A stretch of DNA of 64,000 bases. Origin: Vibrio sp. PID17_43 (GTDB lineage: Bacteria > Pseudomonadota > Gammaproteobacteria > Enterobacterales > Vibrionaceae). Of this stretch, positions 1-9,762 are shown one piece after another (the stretch's first letter is position 1; every line of letters starts with the position of its first letter). The notes beneath the pieces are model-generated. The model was not told where the DNA came from, searched no databases, and worked only from the letters and a program-made list of their open reading frames with translations. The stretch is from the NCBI RefSeq assembly GCF_002608565.1, contig NZ_LIXM01000011.1, positions 1 to 64,000 of the forward strand, written 5' to 3'. The translations under genes and the position numbers were made by a program.

Positions 1-1
1 G

Positions 2-97
2 GAGCCAGCGTTTAAACGAACTACTACATGGAAAGCTTTAGTTGCAGCTAAAGCCTGGGTCTCACATTACCCGAAACTGGTCGATTTAGAGGGATAA
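2..97 (+). CDS. C-terminal end of an unidentified gene (partial at left edge)
   Basis: An open frame enters from the left edge and stops at 95-97. It gives about 31 residues, ending in KLVDLEG. I do not recognise the protein. The stop lies only a few bases before an integron attC site, the spacing expected of a gene-cassette coding sequence, so this is probably the end of a cassette gene. The fragment is too short for any functional call, and a chance open frame cannot be excluded. Confidence 0.4.
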   Translation, partial: EPAFKRTTTWKALVAAKAWVSHYPKLVDLEG

Positions 98-100
98 TTT

Positions 101-225
101 CCCATACAAACAATTTAAGAGTGATTCGGCACGCGTGGCATTTTTACTATGCGTCGATTTTAGTGTTAAGGTTGTATGCGGTGGCAAAGGTATTGCGTGC
201 TTCACACGTTAATTGGGCGTTATGC
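101..225 (+). other. integron attC site (Vibrio superintegron type)
   Basis: The stretch resembles the roughly 125-bp attC repeats of Vibrio chromosomal integrons. It has a left end at 104-120 (ATACAAAC then AATTTAAGA), an internal CACGCGTGGC and a right end at 211-225 (AATTGGGCGTTATGC). The two ends are imperfect inverted repeats of each other: CATA...CAATTTAAG...GTGA on the left pairs with TCACACGTTAATTGGGCGTTATG on the right. The site follows a stop codon directly, and the next gene starts about 30 bp later, both typical of cassette arrays. The call rests on remembered family sequence and visible dyad symmetry, not on an alignment. The right core is GTTATGC, slightly off GTTRRRY, so recombination activity is uncertain. 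Confidence 0.75.
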
Positions 226-257
226 ATTTCTCCAATTTTACGATTCAATGATGATTT

Positions 258-1010
258 ATGAATGATTCAAAAGTGGTTTTAATCACAGGTGGCGGCCGAG
301 GCATCGGCGCAGCGACTTCCAAATTATTTGCGTCAAAGGGTTATGCGGTTTGCATTAATTACAAGTCCAATTCAGCTTCGGCCGAAGCGTTAGCTCAAGA
401 TATTAGAGCTGCGGGTGGCCGTTGTATTACAGTTCAAGCAGACGTCTCCGTTGAGAATGACGTATTGAGGCTGTTCGAACAAATTGACGATGAGCTAGGC
501 TCATTATCTGTACTCGTGAACAATGCGGGAATTTTGCGTAAGCAGTCTCGTCTTGAGGATCTGACGGCCGACAGAATCAATACAATTTTGACTAACAATG
601 TGACTAGCTACTTTCTTTGTTGCCGAGAGGCGGTTAAACGTATGTCTACTCGTCATGGTGGCGACGGTGGCGTCATCGTAAATGTTTCATCGGGAGCAGC
701 TCGCTCTGGCTCGCCCAATGAGTACATTGATTATGCTGCTTCAAAAGGAGCAATTGATACGCTAACAAAAGGCTTGTCACTAGAAGTTGCCTCAGAGGGC
801 ATTAGAGTTAATTGTGTCCGTCCGGGGCTGATACATACGGAAATGCATGCTTATGGTGGTGAACCTGAAAGGGTTGAGAGGTTAAAGAGTATTATTCCTC
901 TTCAGCGTGGTGGTAAACCAGAAGAAGTGGCAGAAGCTATTTATTGGCTCTCATCGGAAAAATCATCGTTCTCGACAGGAAATTACTTAGACCTGTGTGG
1001 TGGTTTATAA
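258..1010 (+). CDS. SDR-family NAD(P)-dependent oxidoreductase
   Basis: A 250-residue classical short-chain dehydrogenase/reductase. It shows the Rossmann motif TGGGRGIG near residues 10-17, the NNAG motif near 88-91, and a catalytic Ser followed by YxxxK (YAASK near 161-165). The end, LDLCGGL, is the usual SDR C-terminus. It resembles glucose-1-dehydrogenase or FabG-like members, but the substrate cannot be read from sequence. The gene begins about 30 bp after an attC site, so it may be carried in an integron cassette. Its own downstream attC is not visible because an IS30 remnant starts 10 bp after the stop. No strong ribosome binding site precedes the ATG. Confidence 0.85.
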   Translation: MNDSKVVLITGGGRGIGAATSKLFASKGYAVCINYKSNSASAEALAQDIRAAGGRCITVQADVSVENDVLRLFEQIDDELGSLSVLVNNAGILRKQSRLEDLTADRINTILTNNVTSYFLCCREAVKRMSTRHGGDGGVIVNVSSGAARSGSPNEYIDYAASKGAIDTLTKGLSLEVASEGIRVNCVRPGLIHTEMHAYGGEPERVERLKSIIPLQRGGKPEEVAEAIYWLSSEKSSFSTGNYLDLCGGL

Positions 1011-1020
1011 ATGCTTAGTA

Positions 1021-1870
1021 TCAAGTTTGAAGTGCGACACTTTTTACAGATGCGCATGAATATACTCCGGTGGTGTTCTATACCAAAGCCTTTTGCGTGG
1101 GCGCATATTTAATTTTGTGTGCAATTTCATTGCAGAGCTTCTGTGTCACGTATGACATAGAAGTTCGTTTTGGTAAGTATTGTCGTATCAAGCCATTGAT
1201 GTTTTCATTAGTGCCTCGCTCCCATAAATGGTATGGATTTACAAAGTAAAAATGTTTTTCTAGTTGTGCATAACCATGGAATTCAGTGCCGTTATCAGCA
1301 GTTATAGTTTTAAAAGGTAAATCAGAGCGGGTCATGATTTTGCTCATTCTCACATTGAGTGATCCCGTCGTTCGGTCGTCTAATTGGCCAATAAAAGTGT
1401 AGCCAGTCATTTTGTCGTTCCAAATATGCTGATAAATGAGCTCGTGGCTCATTGTTGGATAGCCTCTTACCCTTAGGTATCCGACGATTTGGTCAGGACT
1501 CCAATCCAGTCGTAGCAAGGCATCAGGCAACCTAAAGTCGATTTCGCTGTAGCGCTTGTTTCTGCGTGACCGGCTCAGTCGATTACGAGCCATTTGTTGG
1601 GGGCTCCATGCTTGATAGGAGTACCTTTAAAGTGTCTGTTGTATCGGGAATTACGTTCAATTTCTCGATAGATAGTGGCTTTGTGACGACCCAGTTGTTT
1701 AGCTATTTTTTGTGGTACTAATTCCTTGCTTTCTGAGTACAGAAATCATATACCTTTCGTGCTCAGTGAGGTGCGTGTATTTCATGTTTTTTACTTCTTG
1801 GCGGGAGCAAACTTCATGATTATCGCATCTCACTGTTTTTATGTTCAGAGGTGTCGCACTTCGTACTTGA
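1021..1870 (-). mobile_element. IS30-family element, internally deleted remnant
   Basis: Terminal inverted repeats of 20 bp bound the element: 1021-1040 (TCAAGTTTGAAGTGCGACAC) and the complement at 1851-1870, with 2 mismatches. The transposase inside is frameshifted and lacks an internal block. The span of about 850 bp is some 200 bp shorter than a usual IS30-group element. No clear target-site duplication is visible. It separates the attC/SDR segment from the sulfotransferase gene and cannot transpose by itself. Confidence 0.85.
1078..1785 (-). pseudogene. IS30-family transposase, frameshifted and internally deleted
   Basis: The reading starts at the ATG at 1785 (MKYTHLTEHERYMIS, a typical IS30 N-terminus). 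It breaks after about 25 codons, continues in another frame as KIAKQLGRHKATIYREIER, and shifts again near 1600 into an open frame of 171 codons. That frame keeps YPTMSHELIYQHIWNDK, then jumps straight to TGYTFIGQLDDR, so the block with the first catalytic Asp of the DDE triad is missing. TADNGTEFHGY, with the second Asp, and the WERGTNENINGL motif with the Glu remain. It is therefore inactive. Confidence 0.88.
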
Positions 1871-1884
1871 ATCCAAGGTCACAA

Positions 1885-2649
1885 TTAGAGGGTTATTTGT
1901 GATTTTGCTAAGCATAAAATTCTTTTCTTTGTCTTGAGGTAAGCGTTTTCAGCCTTCAAGGACAGTTCATCTTCAATTATGATATTTTCATAATTAGAAG
2001 GTTTTTTGCTAACGAATCCATTTTTTATATTTTCCGAGGAATCCCCATGTTTCCTTTTTCCAGACAGTTCAAAAAGTTTATATTCTGAATTAAGAGTTGG
2101 TTTTAAATTAAACCAATGAGAGATTTTATTTAATGTATAATCAGTGTTATTTATTATAGTCTCGGAATCTAGGTAGTATACATCTTTCGTTTTGGCGTAT
2201 TTAACAGCTATGTTTTCTATTTCGCTTAGTCTTTCTATGTAATATTTAGTTGCAAGGTCCACTCTCGCAAAATCGTGACTTGGATTGACTCTTTGGTAGA
2301 GTTTTACGATGCTTTTTATAGCCATATCTGGTCTTCTTAACATAAAGAAAAGAGACACATTATCTTGTTGAAAAATAGATTCTTTTATATGGTGTTCATT
2401 GTGCAGAATTTTGTCAAAATAGTAATCCGTTACAGGTTCTGCTGGGTTTTCACGAGAGAACTTTATCTTTTTTCTAATCAAGCTTTTCCAGCTGTAGTAA
2501 CCAATATGGTGCTCATAATATCCTGATATATTATGATGGCTGCCAAAAATGTGCCCTAGTAAAGTAGTATTTGCTCGCATATGGCTTATAAGAATGATGT
2601 GTTTTTTCGGTAACAAAAGTGCTGGTTTTTTAATAGCTTCGACTAACAT
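1885..2649 (-). CDS. sulfotransferase-family protein
   Basis: A 254-residue protein with a sulfotransferase-like 5'-phosphosulfate loop near residues 22-38 (SHMRANTTLLGHIFGSH) and a 3'-phosphate-binding stretch near 103-118 (MLRRPDMAIKSIVKLYQR). Such enzymes move sulfate from PAPS to a hydroxyl, often on a sugar. It lies 29 bp after the glycosyltransferase gene upstream on the same strand and next to the EPS locus, so a role in sulfating the polysaccharide or another surface glycan is inferred. The DNA is AT-rich, like the neighbouring glycosyltransferase, which suggests acquired serotype-type DNA. Confidence 0.72.
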   Translation of the reverse strand: MLVEAIKKPALLLPKKHIILISHMRANTTLLGHIFGSHHNISGYYEHHIGYYSWKSLIRKKIKFSRENPAEPVTDYYFDKILHNEHHIKESIFQQDNVSLFFMLRRPDMAIKSIVKLYQRVNPSHDFARVDLATKYYIERLSEIENIAVKYAKTKDVYYLDSETIINNTDYTLNKISHWFNLKPTLNSEYKLFELSGKRKHGDSSENIKNGFVSKKPSNYENIIIEDELSLKAENAYLKTKKRILCLAKSQITL

Positions 2650-2678
2650 GTTAATTCCTTTTAAATGTTACGTATAGA

Positions 2679-3698
2679 CTATTCTGAAGTGGGGTTTTTG
2701 ACTTTATATATTAAAGTTAAACCACTTAAATACAAAGAGAATAGAAACCATTTTAAGCTGAATCGAACACCTAACGCTTGTCTTGAAAACGATGCGCTTT
2801 TTTCGTAATCTTTGTTTCTATATAATTCTTCCGTCATTTTTTTTAAAATATACATTTTATTCCTAATGCAAACATCCCTAACATTAGATGTTTTTGAAAA
2901 TATTAATCCTTTGTTATACATTCTAAGTTGGTAAATAAATCTTTCTATATCAGAAGATGCGGTAGAAACATTATCTTTTTTCTTAGCGTTTGGAATGTTG
3001 TGTCTAGCTATAAATCTTGGACTGAATAATATTATTCCTTGCGCTAAGTCTATCGTTCTCAAGTAAAGATCTCTATCTGACTCGTAACGAATGTCCTCAT
3101 CCATACCACCAATTTTTTCAAAAAATTCTTTACGGATGATTGAACAATTAAGATGAGAAAATCCATTGCTTTTAGTTAAATGGGTCACATCTAAAACCGT
3201 ATTTCCTAGGTTGTCTTGCTTAGTATCCTCGAACCGAGAAATTAAATCTTCAAGCCATATACAGTTGCTGCTTTCCTGGCCATTTGGATCGTATGCTTTC
3301 TGATTTGTGTAATAAGCATCAACGATTTCTGTGTGAGATTTAATTGATTCATGTGCTGTACTTAAATGCTCATTATCAATCCAAAGATCATCATCGTCTA
3401 GAAAACATAAGTACTGACCGTTAGATACTTGTGCACCATAATTACGTGAGTAACTTGAACCATGGCCTTTAGGTCTGTGTATGAGATTGTAAAACCTGAC
3501 GTTAGCTTGGCAGCCTGATTCTATCTCTTTGTACATTTTCATCGATTTGTCATCACTACCGTCATTGACAATAATGATTTCTATATTATCGAATGTTTGG
3601 TTGATCGCAGACTCAAGAGCACGTTTGAACAAAATCGGTCGATTTCTTGTAGGTATAATGACAGAGAAAAAAGGGACTTGTGATGTACTATTATCCAT
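2679..3698 (-). CDS. family 2 glycosyltransferase
   Basis: A GT-A fold enzyme starting FFSVIIPTRNRPILFKRALES, with a nucleotide-sugar Asp in VNDGSDD and a DxD-type motif LDDDDLW. The C-terminal part has basic, hydrophobic stretches without a clear transmembrane helix. The frame is open further upstream to 3791, but the ATG at 3698 has GGGAAGAG about 8 bases before it and begins right at the family N-terminus, so I start there. It is followed 29 bp later by the sulfotransferase gene, likely in one transcript. Sugar donor and acceptor are unknown. Confidence 0.85.
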   Translation of the reverse strand: MDNSTSQVPFFSVIIPTRNRPILFKRALESAINQTFDNIEIIIVNDGSDDKSMKMYKEIESGCQANVRFYNLIHRPKGHGSSYSRNYGAQVSNGQYLCFLDDDDLWIDNEHLSTAHESIKSHTEIVDAYYTNQKAYDPNGQESSNCIWLEDLISRFEDTKQDNLGNTVLDVTHLTKSNGFSHLNCSIIRKEFFEKIGGMDEDIRYESDRDLYLRTIDLAQGIILFSPRFIARHNIPNAKKKDNVSTASSDIERFIYQLRMYNKGLIFSKTSNVRDVCIRNKMYILKKMTEELYRNKDYEKSASFSRQALGVRFSLKWFLFSLYLSGLTLIYKVKNPTSE

Positions 3699-4057
3699 AA
3701 AATTACTCTTCCCAATCGAATTAGCGAGTACACTGAACTCACAGAGTGAACATTTAAGTACATCGGCATCACCTAGAAAGGAGCCTAACACTCAGCTAGT
3801 TCATGTTAAAATTCTACATTTAACTATAACACCAGATCTTTGAAAAGATAGTAAGAATGGCTTTTACTATTAACATTATAGTAGAGGTATACATCACTAA
3901 TTTATCAATAGTAATAATGTAATTATCTCTCGATATAGCTTCATACGACAAGACTTGTCTATCCTAAAGCATAGATTAGTGATTTAGTCTAAAGTGTAGT
4001 GTGGCAACTCTAAAATTAGCAACGTTTTGAGAAACTCAGTTAACAAGGATATTGGCT
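3699..4057. other. intergenic region upstream of prsK
   Basis: About 360 bp between the divergently transcribed glycosyltransferase (leftward) and prsK (rightward), so promoters for both are expected here. It is AT-rich. A short palindrome, GACAAGACTTGTC, lies near 3949-3961. TGTGGCAACTC upstream of prsK looks like half of a sigma-54 site, but the GC partner has the wrong spacing. No convincing RNA gene or additional coding sequence was seen; open frames here overlap the glycosyltransferase. Confidence 0.5.
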
Positions 4058-6085
4058 GTGGAAAATTGGCTAGGGACAGTGGGCTACTCTTTGTCAGGAG
4101 CCGCATATCTATTTTCATTTCTTTTGTTGATCTTTACACAAACAACGTCACAGCAACGAACTTTGCTTGCAGCTACATTTGCTGTGGGAGGACTGTGGTC
4201 GGCGGGCTTTGCGGTGCAAAGCTATTATGGAAACTTTGCGCTCTACGTGTTTAGCCTAGAAACATTGAGAAACGCAATGTGGATAGCCATACTGGCCAAT
4301 CTTTTAGACCGTGATGTTCAATTTTTCCGTTTGGTTGCAGGCAGTAAGCTTAGAGTGTGCATTTCGACGTTGTTAGTTTTATGTTTAATCATAGAAACAG
4401 GCCTTGGAGGGGGCACGGGAAGATACGAGGTATTCCTCATCCTTCACCTCGCTCAAGCGATTTTAATTCTTTGCTTGATCGAGCAACTCTATCGTCGCAC
4501 AGCAAAGGTTCATCGCTGGAAGGTTAAGCCGCTATGTTTAGGTCTTGGTTTAATCTATACCTATGATCTCGCCTTTTTTTCCGATGCTTTACTTATCCAA
4601 CGGATTGACGAGAGCTTTTTATATGGTCGTGGCTGGGTTTCTTTAATTGCTATTCCATTCATTCTTCTCACTGTAAGACGATTCCAGCAGTGGTCTATTC
4701 GAATTTATGTATCAAGAGATATTCTTTTTCATAGTACGTTGCTAATAGTATCAGGGGGGTACTTATTAGTGATGGCGCTTACTGGCTACTTGATCAAATA
4801 TTTGGGGTATAGCTGGAGTAACATTGCTCAGTATGTCTTCCTGGCACTTAGCTGTTCAGTTTTGGTTAGTCTGTTCTTATCTGAATCATTGAGAAGCCAA
4901 CTAAAAGTTTTCATTGTTAAACATTTTTATGAAAACAAATATGATTACCGTGAAGAGTGGATGAAATTTTCCGCAACGTTAGAAAGCGATAGTTCCACAC
5001 CTTATCACGTTGCGCTGACTTCAATGATGAAACCTTTTAACTGTGAACAAGGACTTTTGTATGAAGTTAAGAATGACAGGCTCATTCAACGTGCTGAAAA
5101 TAATGCTGTCTCACTTTATTATCAAGAGAACTTGACTAATTTGTCGAGGCAAGCAATTGAACACGATTGGATAGTTGATATCGATGAGGCTAAGAGTAAA
5201 CCAACTTCCATGCCATTTGAGTTCAATCATGAAGATATCGAGAATGTGGGTGATATAAAATATATTGTTCCTGTTTCTGGATCGGGAAACTTAAAATTTG
5301 TTTTCTTAATATCAAAAATCAATAGCACTAGTAAACTTGATTTTGAGGACAGAGATTTGATGAAGGTTATAGGTACACAACTTTCAGTCTTTATCAATCT
5401 ACATGTCACGAGCTCACAACTGGCGGAAAATGAACAATTTATTGCATTCAATCAAATGTCGACATTTCTCATTCATGATTTAAAAAATGTGTTGGCTCAA
5501 CTTGAATTACTTTCTAAGAATGCGATAAAGCACAAAGGCAACCCTGAATTCATTGACGATGCGTTTGTGACTATTGACTCTGCGGCGTCACGCTTAAACA
5601 AAGTGTTATCACACCTACGCAAACATCGAGTCCAAGATAGCGGAATAGAAAAAACCAACTTGTGCGAAGTTGTCTTGCAAGCTTGCACTGAAAGAAAGAA
5701 CACATCACCTTCACCCATTTGCGACATACGACCTGATGAGAAGGTATTTATAGAAGCAGATAAAGAAAGGATGAAGAATGTGTTCTCTCACCTAATACAA
5801 AATTCACAAGATGCAACTCAGCCAGATGGATGTGTAACCGTCTCGAGAATTAATAAGAAAGGATTCTTTGCTGTCAGTATTGAAGATGATGGTATTGGTA
5901 TGTCTGAAGAGTTCGTTACCAAGCGGTTGTTTAAGCCTTTTGATACAACTAAAGGCAACGCCGGTATGGGTATTGGGGCGTATGATGCAAAAAAATTTGT
6001 TGAGCAGTTAAATGGGTACATTGAAGTCAGCTCGGTTGAGGGGGTCGGGTCAAGATTTGATGTATATATTCCTACCGACAAATAA
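4058..6085 (+). CDS. prsK: PrsK-type membrane histidine kinase (XrtA/PEP-CTERM system)
   Basis: A 675-residue sensor kinase. The first 290 residues or so hold about eight hydrophobic helices, followed by a GAF-like region (about 300-450) and a kinase core. The H-box is FLIHDLKNVLAQL with the phosphoacceptor His near 473. The N-box is HLIQNSQDAT, and the ATP-lid glycines are DDGIGM and GMGIGAYDAKKF. The IHDLKN H-box is characteristic of PrsK. A TTG six bases upstream is also in frame, but AAGGAT at 4045-4050 is placed correctly for the GTG at 4058. prsR follows 67 bp downstream. Together they are the usual regulators of PEP-CTERM gene expression. The signal sensed is unknown. Confidence 0.9.
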   Translation: MENWLGTVGYSLSGAAYLFSFLLLIFTQTTSQQRTLLAATFAVGGLWSAGFAVQSYYGNFALYVFSLETLRNAMWIAILANLLDRDVQFFRLVAGSKLRVCISTLLVLCLIIETGLGGGTGRYEVFLILHLAQAILILCLIEQLYRRTAKVHRWKVKPLCLGLGLIYTYDLAFFSDALLIQRIDESFLYGRGWVSLIAIPFILLTVRRFQQWSIRIYVSRDILFHSTLLIVSGGYLLVMALTGYLIKYLGYSWSNIAQYVFLALSCSVLVSLFLSESLRSQLKVFIVKHFYENKYDYREEWMKFSATLESDSSTPYHVALTSMMKPFNCEQGLLYEVKNDRLIQRAENNAVSLYYQENLTNLSRQAIEHDWIVDIDEAKSKPTSMPFEFNHEDIENVGDIKYIVPVSGSGNLKFVFLISKINSTSKLDFEDRDLMKVIGTQLSVFINLHVTSSQLAENEQFIAFNQMSTFLIHDLKNVLAQLELLSKNAIKHKGNPEFIDDAFVTIDSAASRLNKVLSHLRKHRVQDSGIEKTNLCEVVLQACTERKNTSPSPICDIRPDEKVFIEADKERMKNVFSHLIQNSQDATQPDGCVTVSRINKKGFFAVSIEDDGIGMSEEFVTKRLFKPFDTTKGNAGMGIGAYDAKKFVEQLNGYIEVSSVEGVGSRFDVYIPTDK

Positions 6086-6152
6086 AACTCTACTATAATC
6101 AGAATAATAGTCATGGTGTATAAAAGTGAAAGTTGTGCCAGAGGAAGGTGTG

Positions 6153-7490
6153 ATGGAAAAGCTACTCGTCGTAGAAGATGATATTGGTATTCAAAAGCAG
6201 TTAAAATGGACACTAGATAACTATGATGTGGTATTTGCCAATGATAGGTCGTTGGCGATCTCATCCCTTCGACGATTTACACCTAGGGTGGTCACATTAG
6301 ATTTGGGTTTGCCTCCGGATGAAGAAAACGCGAGCGAAGGGCTTGCTACTTTACAAGAAATTTTGTCGTTGAACCCAAGCTGTAAAGTCATTGTAATCAC
6401 TGGAAACGATGACAACCAGAATGCACTTAAGGCAATCAAGTTAGGTGCCCATGACTTCTATCAAAAGCCAATTAACGATGAAGAACTGACCGTCATCATT
6501 AATCGAGCTTTTCTGGTTTCAACGTTAGAATCAGAGAATGCCAAGCTTGATGCTATCGATTGTAGCGATACACCTATCATTGGCTCCAGCCCTAAGATGA
6601 TGAAAGTTAAATCCATGATTGACAAAGTCGCTCCAACTGAATTGACAACGTTATTATTAGGTGAAAGTGGAACCGGTAAGGATCTCATCGCACGAGAAAT
6701 TCATCGTAAAAGCAGCCGAAGTGATAAGCCATTTGTTGCAATAAATTGTGCATCGATACCTGAAACCTTATTAGAAAGTGAACTTTTTGGTTATGAAAAA
6801 GGAGCGTTTACAGGAGCGCAGAAAACAACACCGGGTAAAATAGAATGTGCCGACGGTGGGACGTTATTCCTGGATGAAATTGGCGATATGCCCTATTCAT
6901 TGCAAGCCAAACTGTTACGCTTTTTGCAAGATAAAATTATTGAACGAGTTGGCGGAAGAAATCAAATATCTGTCGATATCAAAATTGTATGTGCCACGCA
7001 TCAGAATCTAAGAGAAATGGTGTTAGAAAAGACATTTAGGGAAGATTTATTCTATCGTATTAGCGAAATTATTATTGATATTCCGCCATTAAGAGAACGC
7101 AACGAAGATGTACTTACTATCAGCAGAACTCTATTAAACCAATCTGCTGACATGTTATCAAAGAACTTCAATGGATTTAGCGATGAAGCCATGAATGCGA
7201 TACTATCTTATCATTGGCCAGGTAACATTCGAGAATTACAGAATAAAATTAAGTCAGCAGCATTAATGAGTGAGGCTAAACTAATATCTGCCGAAGATTT
7301 GGGGCTAAATTCAAATCAATCGACAATAGAATTCAATCTCAAGGTCACCCGTGATAAAGCAGAAAGAGAAGCCGTATCAAAAGCATTGACCTATTGTGAT
7401 GGGAATTTATCAAATACAGCCAAGTACTTAGGAATCACTAGGCCGACTCTTTATCAACTTTTAGATAAATACGCATTGAAGAATTCTTAG
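6153..7490 (+). CDS. prsR: PrsR, sigma-54-dependent response regulator of PEP-CTERM genes
   Basis: A 445-residue NtrC-type activator. The receiver domain (1-125) has the acidic pocket EDD and phosphoacceptor Asp50 in LDLGLPP. The AAA+ domain has Walker A GESGTGKD near 170-177, the sigma-54 contact loop GAFTGA near 217-222, and FLDEIGDMP. The C-terminus is a Fis-type helix-turn-helix ([20 protein letters not shown]). An in-frame GTG at 6126 is possible, but AGGAAGG directly before the ATG at 6153 favours the later start. PrsR proteins act with RpoN at PEP-CTERM genes, and a matching sigma-54 promoter lies at 49919-49934 in this window. Confidence 0.92.
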   Translation: MEKLLVVEDDIGIQKQLKWTLDNYDVVFANDRSLAISSLRRFTPRVVTLDLGLPPDEENASEGLATLQEILSLNPSCKVIVITGNDDNQNALKAIKLGAHDFYQKPINDEELTVIINRAFLVSTLESENAKLDAIDCSDTPIIGSSPKMMKVKSMIDKVAPTELTTLLLGESGTGKDLIAREIHRKSSRSDKPFVAINCASIPETLLESELFGYEKGAFTGAQKTTPGKIECADGGTLFLDEIGDMPYSLQAKLLRFLQDKIIERVGGRNQISVDIKIVCATHQNLREMVLEKTFREDLFYRISEIIIDIPPLRERNEDVLTISRTLLNQSADMLSKNFNGFSDEAMNAILSYHWPGNIRELQNKIKSAALMSEAKLISAEDLGLNSNQSTIEFNLKVTRDKAEREAVSKALTYCDGNLSNTAKYLGITRPTLYQLLDKYALKNS

Positions 7491-7563
7491 TTGTTCGCAA
7501 TTGGCAAGAACAAATTTAATTCTTTGGTCTATTTTTTAGAACTGGATTTATTAGGGTTATAAA

Positions 7564-8835
7564 GTGAATGTTACCATCATTAAATCAAAAATTACCGAAT
7601 CAGCTAAAGAAAATGTAATATTGTTTTTATTTATTATCCCTTTAGCTACAGCCTTTTTCTTGCTGATAAATGTTTATCTTCTTAGCATCGGTTTTTATGA
7701 TGATATCAATACAGTATTTGATTTTGACCAAGCTTGGTTTATCGAAACACTCGGCTATTCATCTTACGATTGGAAGATAAAGACCGCACACGAATCTCCT
7801 CCATTACTAATAAAGCACCCATTTCTTTACTTGTATCGTTTGCCTTGTGAAATATTTCAGTTATTTGGGATAAGTCCTGAAATAAGCGTTATATTCGTGT
7901 GCATTATATTCCATGTTGGATTGATTATTGTCGCTTACTTTATATTTTTTGAAATACTTCAATGTGCATTTAAAGCTTCATTAATGACATTATTCATGTT
8001 GTGTAGTTCTACTTTTCTCGTCAATGGTATTGTTCTGGATTCGTATGTACTTGCTGGGTTCTGGATCTCATGTTGTTATTATCTATACATAAAAAGTTAC
8101 AATAAACCTGGCTTAGAAGTGACATGGTTAAAAATTTTTGTGTATACGATGGCAATAGGAACCACTACCTATCTATTGTTACTCATACTACTACTTGAAG
8201 TTAGCTTGCTGACAACGAAAAAAAACAGTTTAAACAATAAGGATATATATAAGTATCTGATTAGTGGGATTGTTCGCTTCCTACTTATATTTGGCACACT
8301 TTTTTTCATCTGCTATTACCAAAGTATTTATGAGTTACTTTCTAATCCTGTAGAAGTCATAAAACGGACTCTTTGGTCCGTTGTCCGACCTGGCGAGAAA
8401 CAAGGTTTGCTATCAATTATGACCACGTTCTTGGCACATACTTTTATTGCACCTTTTCATCATGTAGTAGAAATCGGTCCTGACAACTTGATGGCTGATT
8501 TTCGTTCTGGTCGATTTAGCTTCATTGGTTACATAGGGTTAGGCGCATTGTTGTTTTTATATATACGCGCTTTCATACACCGAGACTCTTTACTTTTTAT
8601 CGCTGCAGTTTGGTTGGTTATCACTATGCTTTTTCATGTTGAATATCAGGATCGTGGCAGCTTATTCTTGTATACAGGGCACACGATGTTAGCTTCTTCG
8701 ATCATTATCGCATTTGGATTCAAGGGGTTACCATTAAAAAAGGCAGGCCTTTTAGCTGGGCTTCTGATTATCAGCATCGCATATAATAACCTAAATGCTA
8801 TTTTTTATGCGATCCAAAGTGTATATCTGGTATGA
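7564..8835 (+). CDS. polytopic membrane protein, possibly a GT-C-fold glycosyltransferase
   Basis: A 423-residue integral membrane protein with about ten hydrophobic segments. The first periplasmic loop is acidic (YDDINTVFDFDQ near residues 38-50) and is followed by KHPFLYLYRLP. This arrangement resembles GT-C enzymes of the PMT/ArnT type, which use polyprenyl-phosphate sugars. That is only a topological resemblance and I cannot name a family. The start is GTG with a weak ribosome binding site. It follows prsR by 73 bp and may share its transcript. If it is GT-C, the HAD-UbiA fusion at 16881 could supply its lipid-linked donor. Confidence 0.6.
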   Translation: MNVTIIKSKITESAKENVILFLFIIPLATAFFLLINVYLLSIGFYDDINTVFDFDQAWFIETLGYSSYDWKIKTAHESPPLLIKHPFLYLYRLPCEIFQLFGISPEISVIFVCIIFHVGLIIVAYFIFFEILQCAFKASLMTLFMLCSSTFLVNGIVLDSYVLAGFWISCCYYLYIKSYNKPGLEVTWLKIFVYTMAIGTTTYLLLLILLLEVSLLTTKKNSLNNKDIYKYLISGIVRFLLIFGTLFFICYYQSIYELLSNPVEVIKRTLWSVVRPGEKQGLLSIMTTFLAHTFIAPFHHVVEIGPDNLMADFRSGRFSFIGYIGLGALLFLYIRAFIHRDSLLFIAAVWLVITMLFHVEYQDRGSLFLYTGHTMLASSIIIAFGFKGLPLKKAGLLAGLLIISIAYNNLNAIFYAIQSVYLV

Positions 8836-9762
8836 GAAAATATTAATAGTAATTGCCTTCATAAGGGATGTTATTATCAAGGTGACGCTGTAACGCAGTA
8901 GTGTGTGAGATCGGCAATCATATTACCTAGAGGACTGTTCCGATGCGTCTTTCATTGGGGAAAGTTTCCTCAGTACTTGCAAAGCTAACTGCCACACCAC
9001 AAAATCACAGCCGTTGAAATACCAGGCAATGGATATTTGCCTTGAGCAAAGTCGCCAACTTCTATTGATGAAATGGCAGAGAACGTGCGCAATCAATGTA
9101 CCAAAAATTCTAAAATTGATGTCGTTACCATCTCCATGAAGGAATGATAGCCCAAAATGGGCAGAAATGTATCGCGTGGAGATTGGCAGCCTAGTACGTA
9201 TTAATACCGCGCCAAAGCTTTTTGTCCATTTTATCATCGCTGGCCACCAAGAAATTATTATAAAATCTTTATGTCCTTGTTCTCTCCACCACATAGTCGT
9301 GAATCTCTAAAACATGACGATCTCCAACAAACTTTCGTTATAAAGCTACCAAAACGATAGCTGAAAGATGGCATAAATCTTTGTTCATAAATAGCTACGA
9401 TGGTCAAAATATTACACTGATAACCGACTTTGGCTTTGTAAATCGTTGCCGATACTTAGTACCTTACTTTGAGTTATACATGATAGCTCAACCAGGCATT
9501 GCTCTATCTTATAACAACTTTAGTTTCACCTTCTTCCATAGGTTCAACTTGGCAAGATTTCACTAGTTACGGCGTCACTTTAGTGAGTCAAGTTTATTTT
9601 CTTATGATGCCAGAATACTGTTTTTCCGTTCTACATGAATTCAAATTAATTTCTACTTATGTAAATGTATATTTTCAAAAGTAGCTTACAGGAACTAGCG
9701 ATTTTGTTAGTATTCAACTAGGATAAATTTCAGTTGGAAACTTAACAGTGCATAAGGCAAGT
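8836..9762. other. gene-free region, possibly decayed DNA
   Basis: About 930 bp between the membrane protein and the recombinase without a convincing gene. The open frames (up to 123 codons at 8923-9294 on the minus strand, plus 60-codon frames on the plus strand) have unusual composition, rich in Trp, His, Phe and Ser, and no ribosome binding site or recognisable motif. Short coding-looking stretches occur in several frames but are broken by stops. This fits an eroded gene or mobile-element scar next to the recombinase. No inverted repeats defining an element were found. Confidence 0.45.

Noticed and set aside
3581..3843. Open frames on both strands overlapping the GT2 gene start
   Set aside because: They are other-frame readings of the glycosyltransferase and its leader, without motifs or ribosome binding sites.
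8923..9294. Open frame of 123 codons on the minus strand
   Set aside because: No ribosome binding site, odd amino-acid composition and no recognisable motif; more likely chance or decayed DNA.
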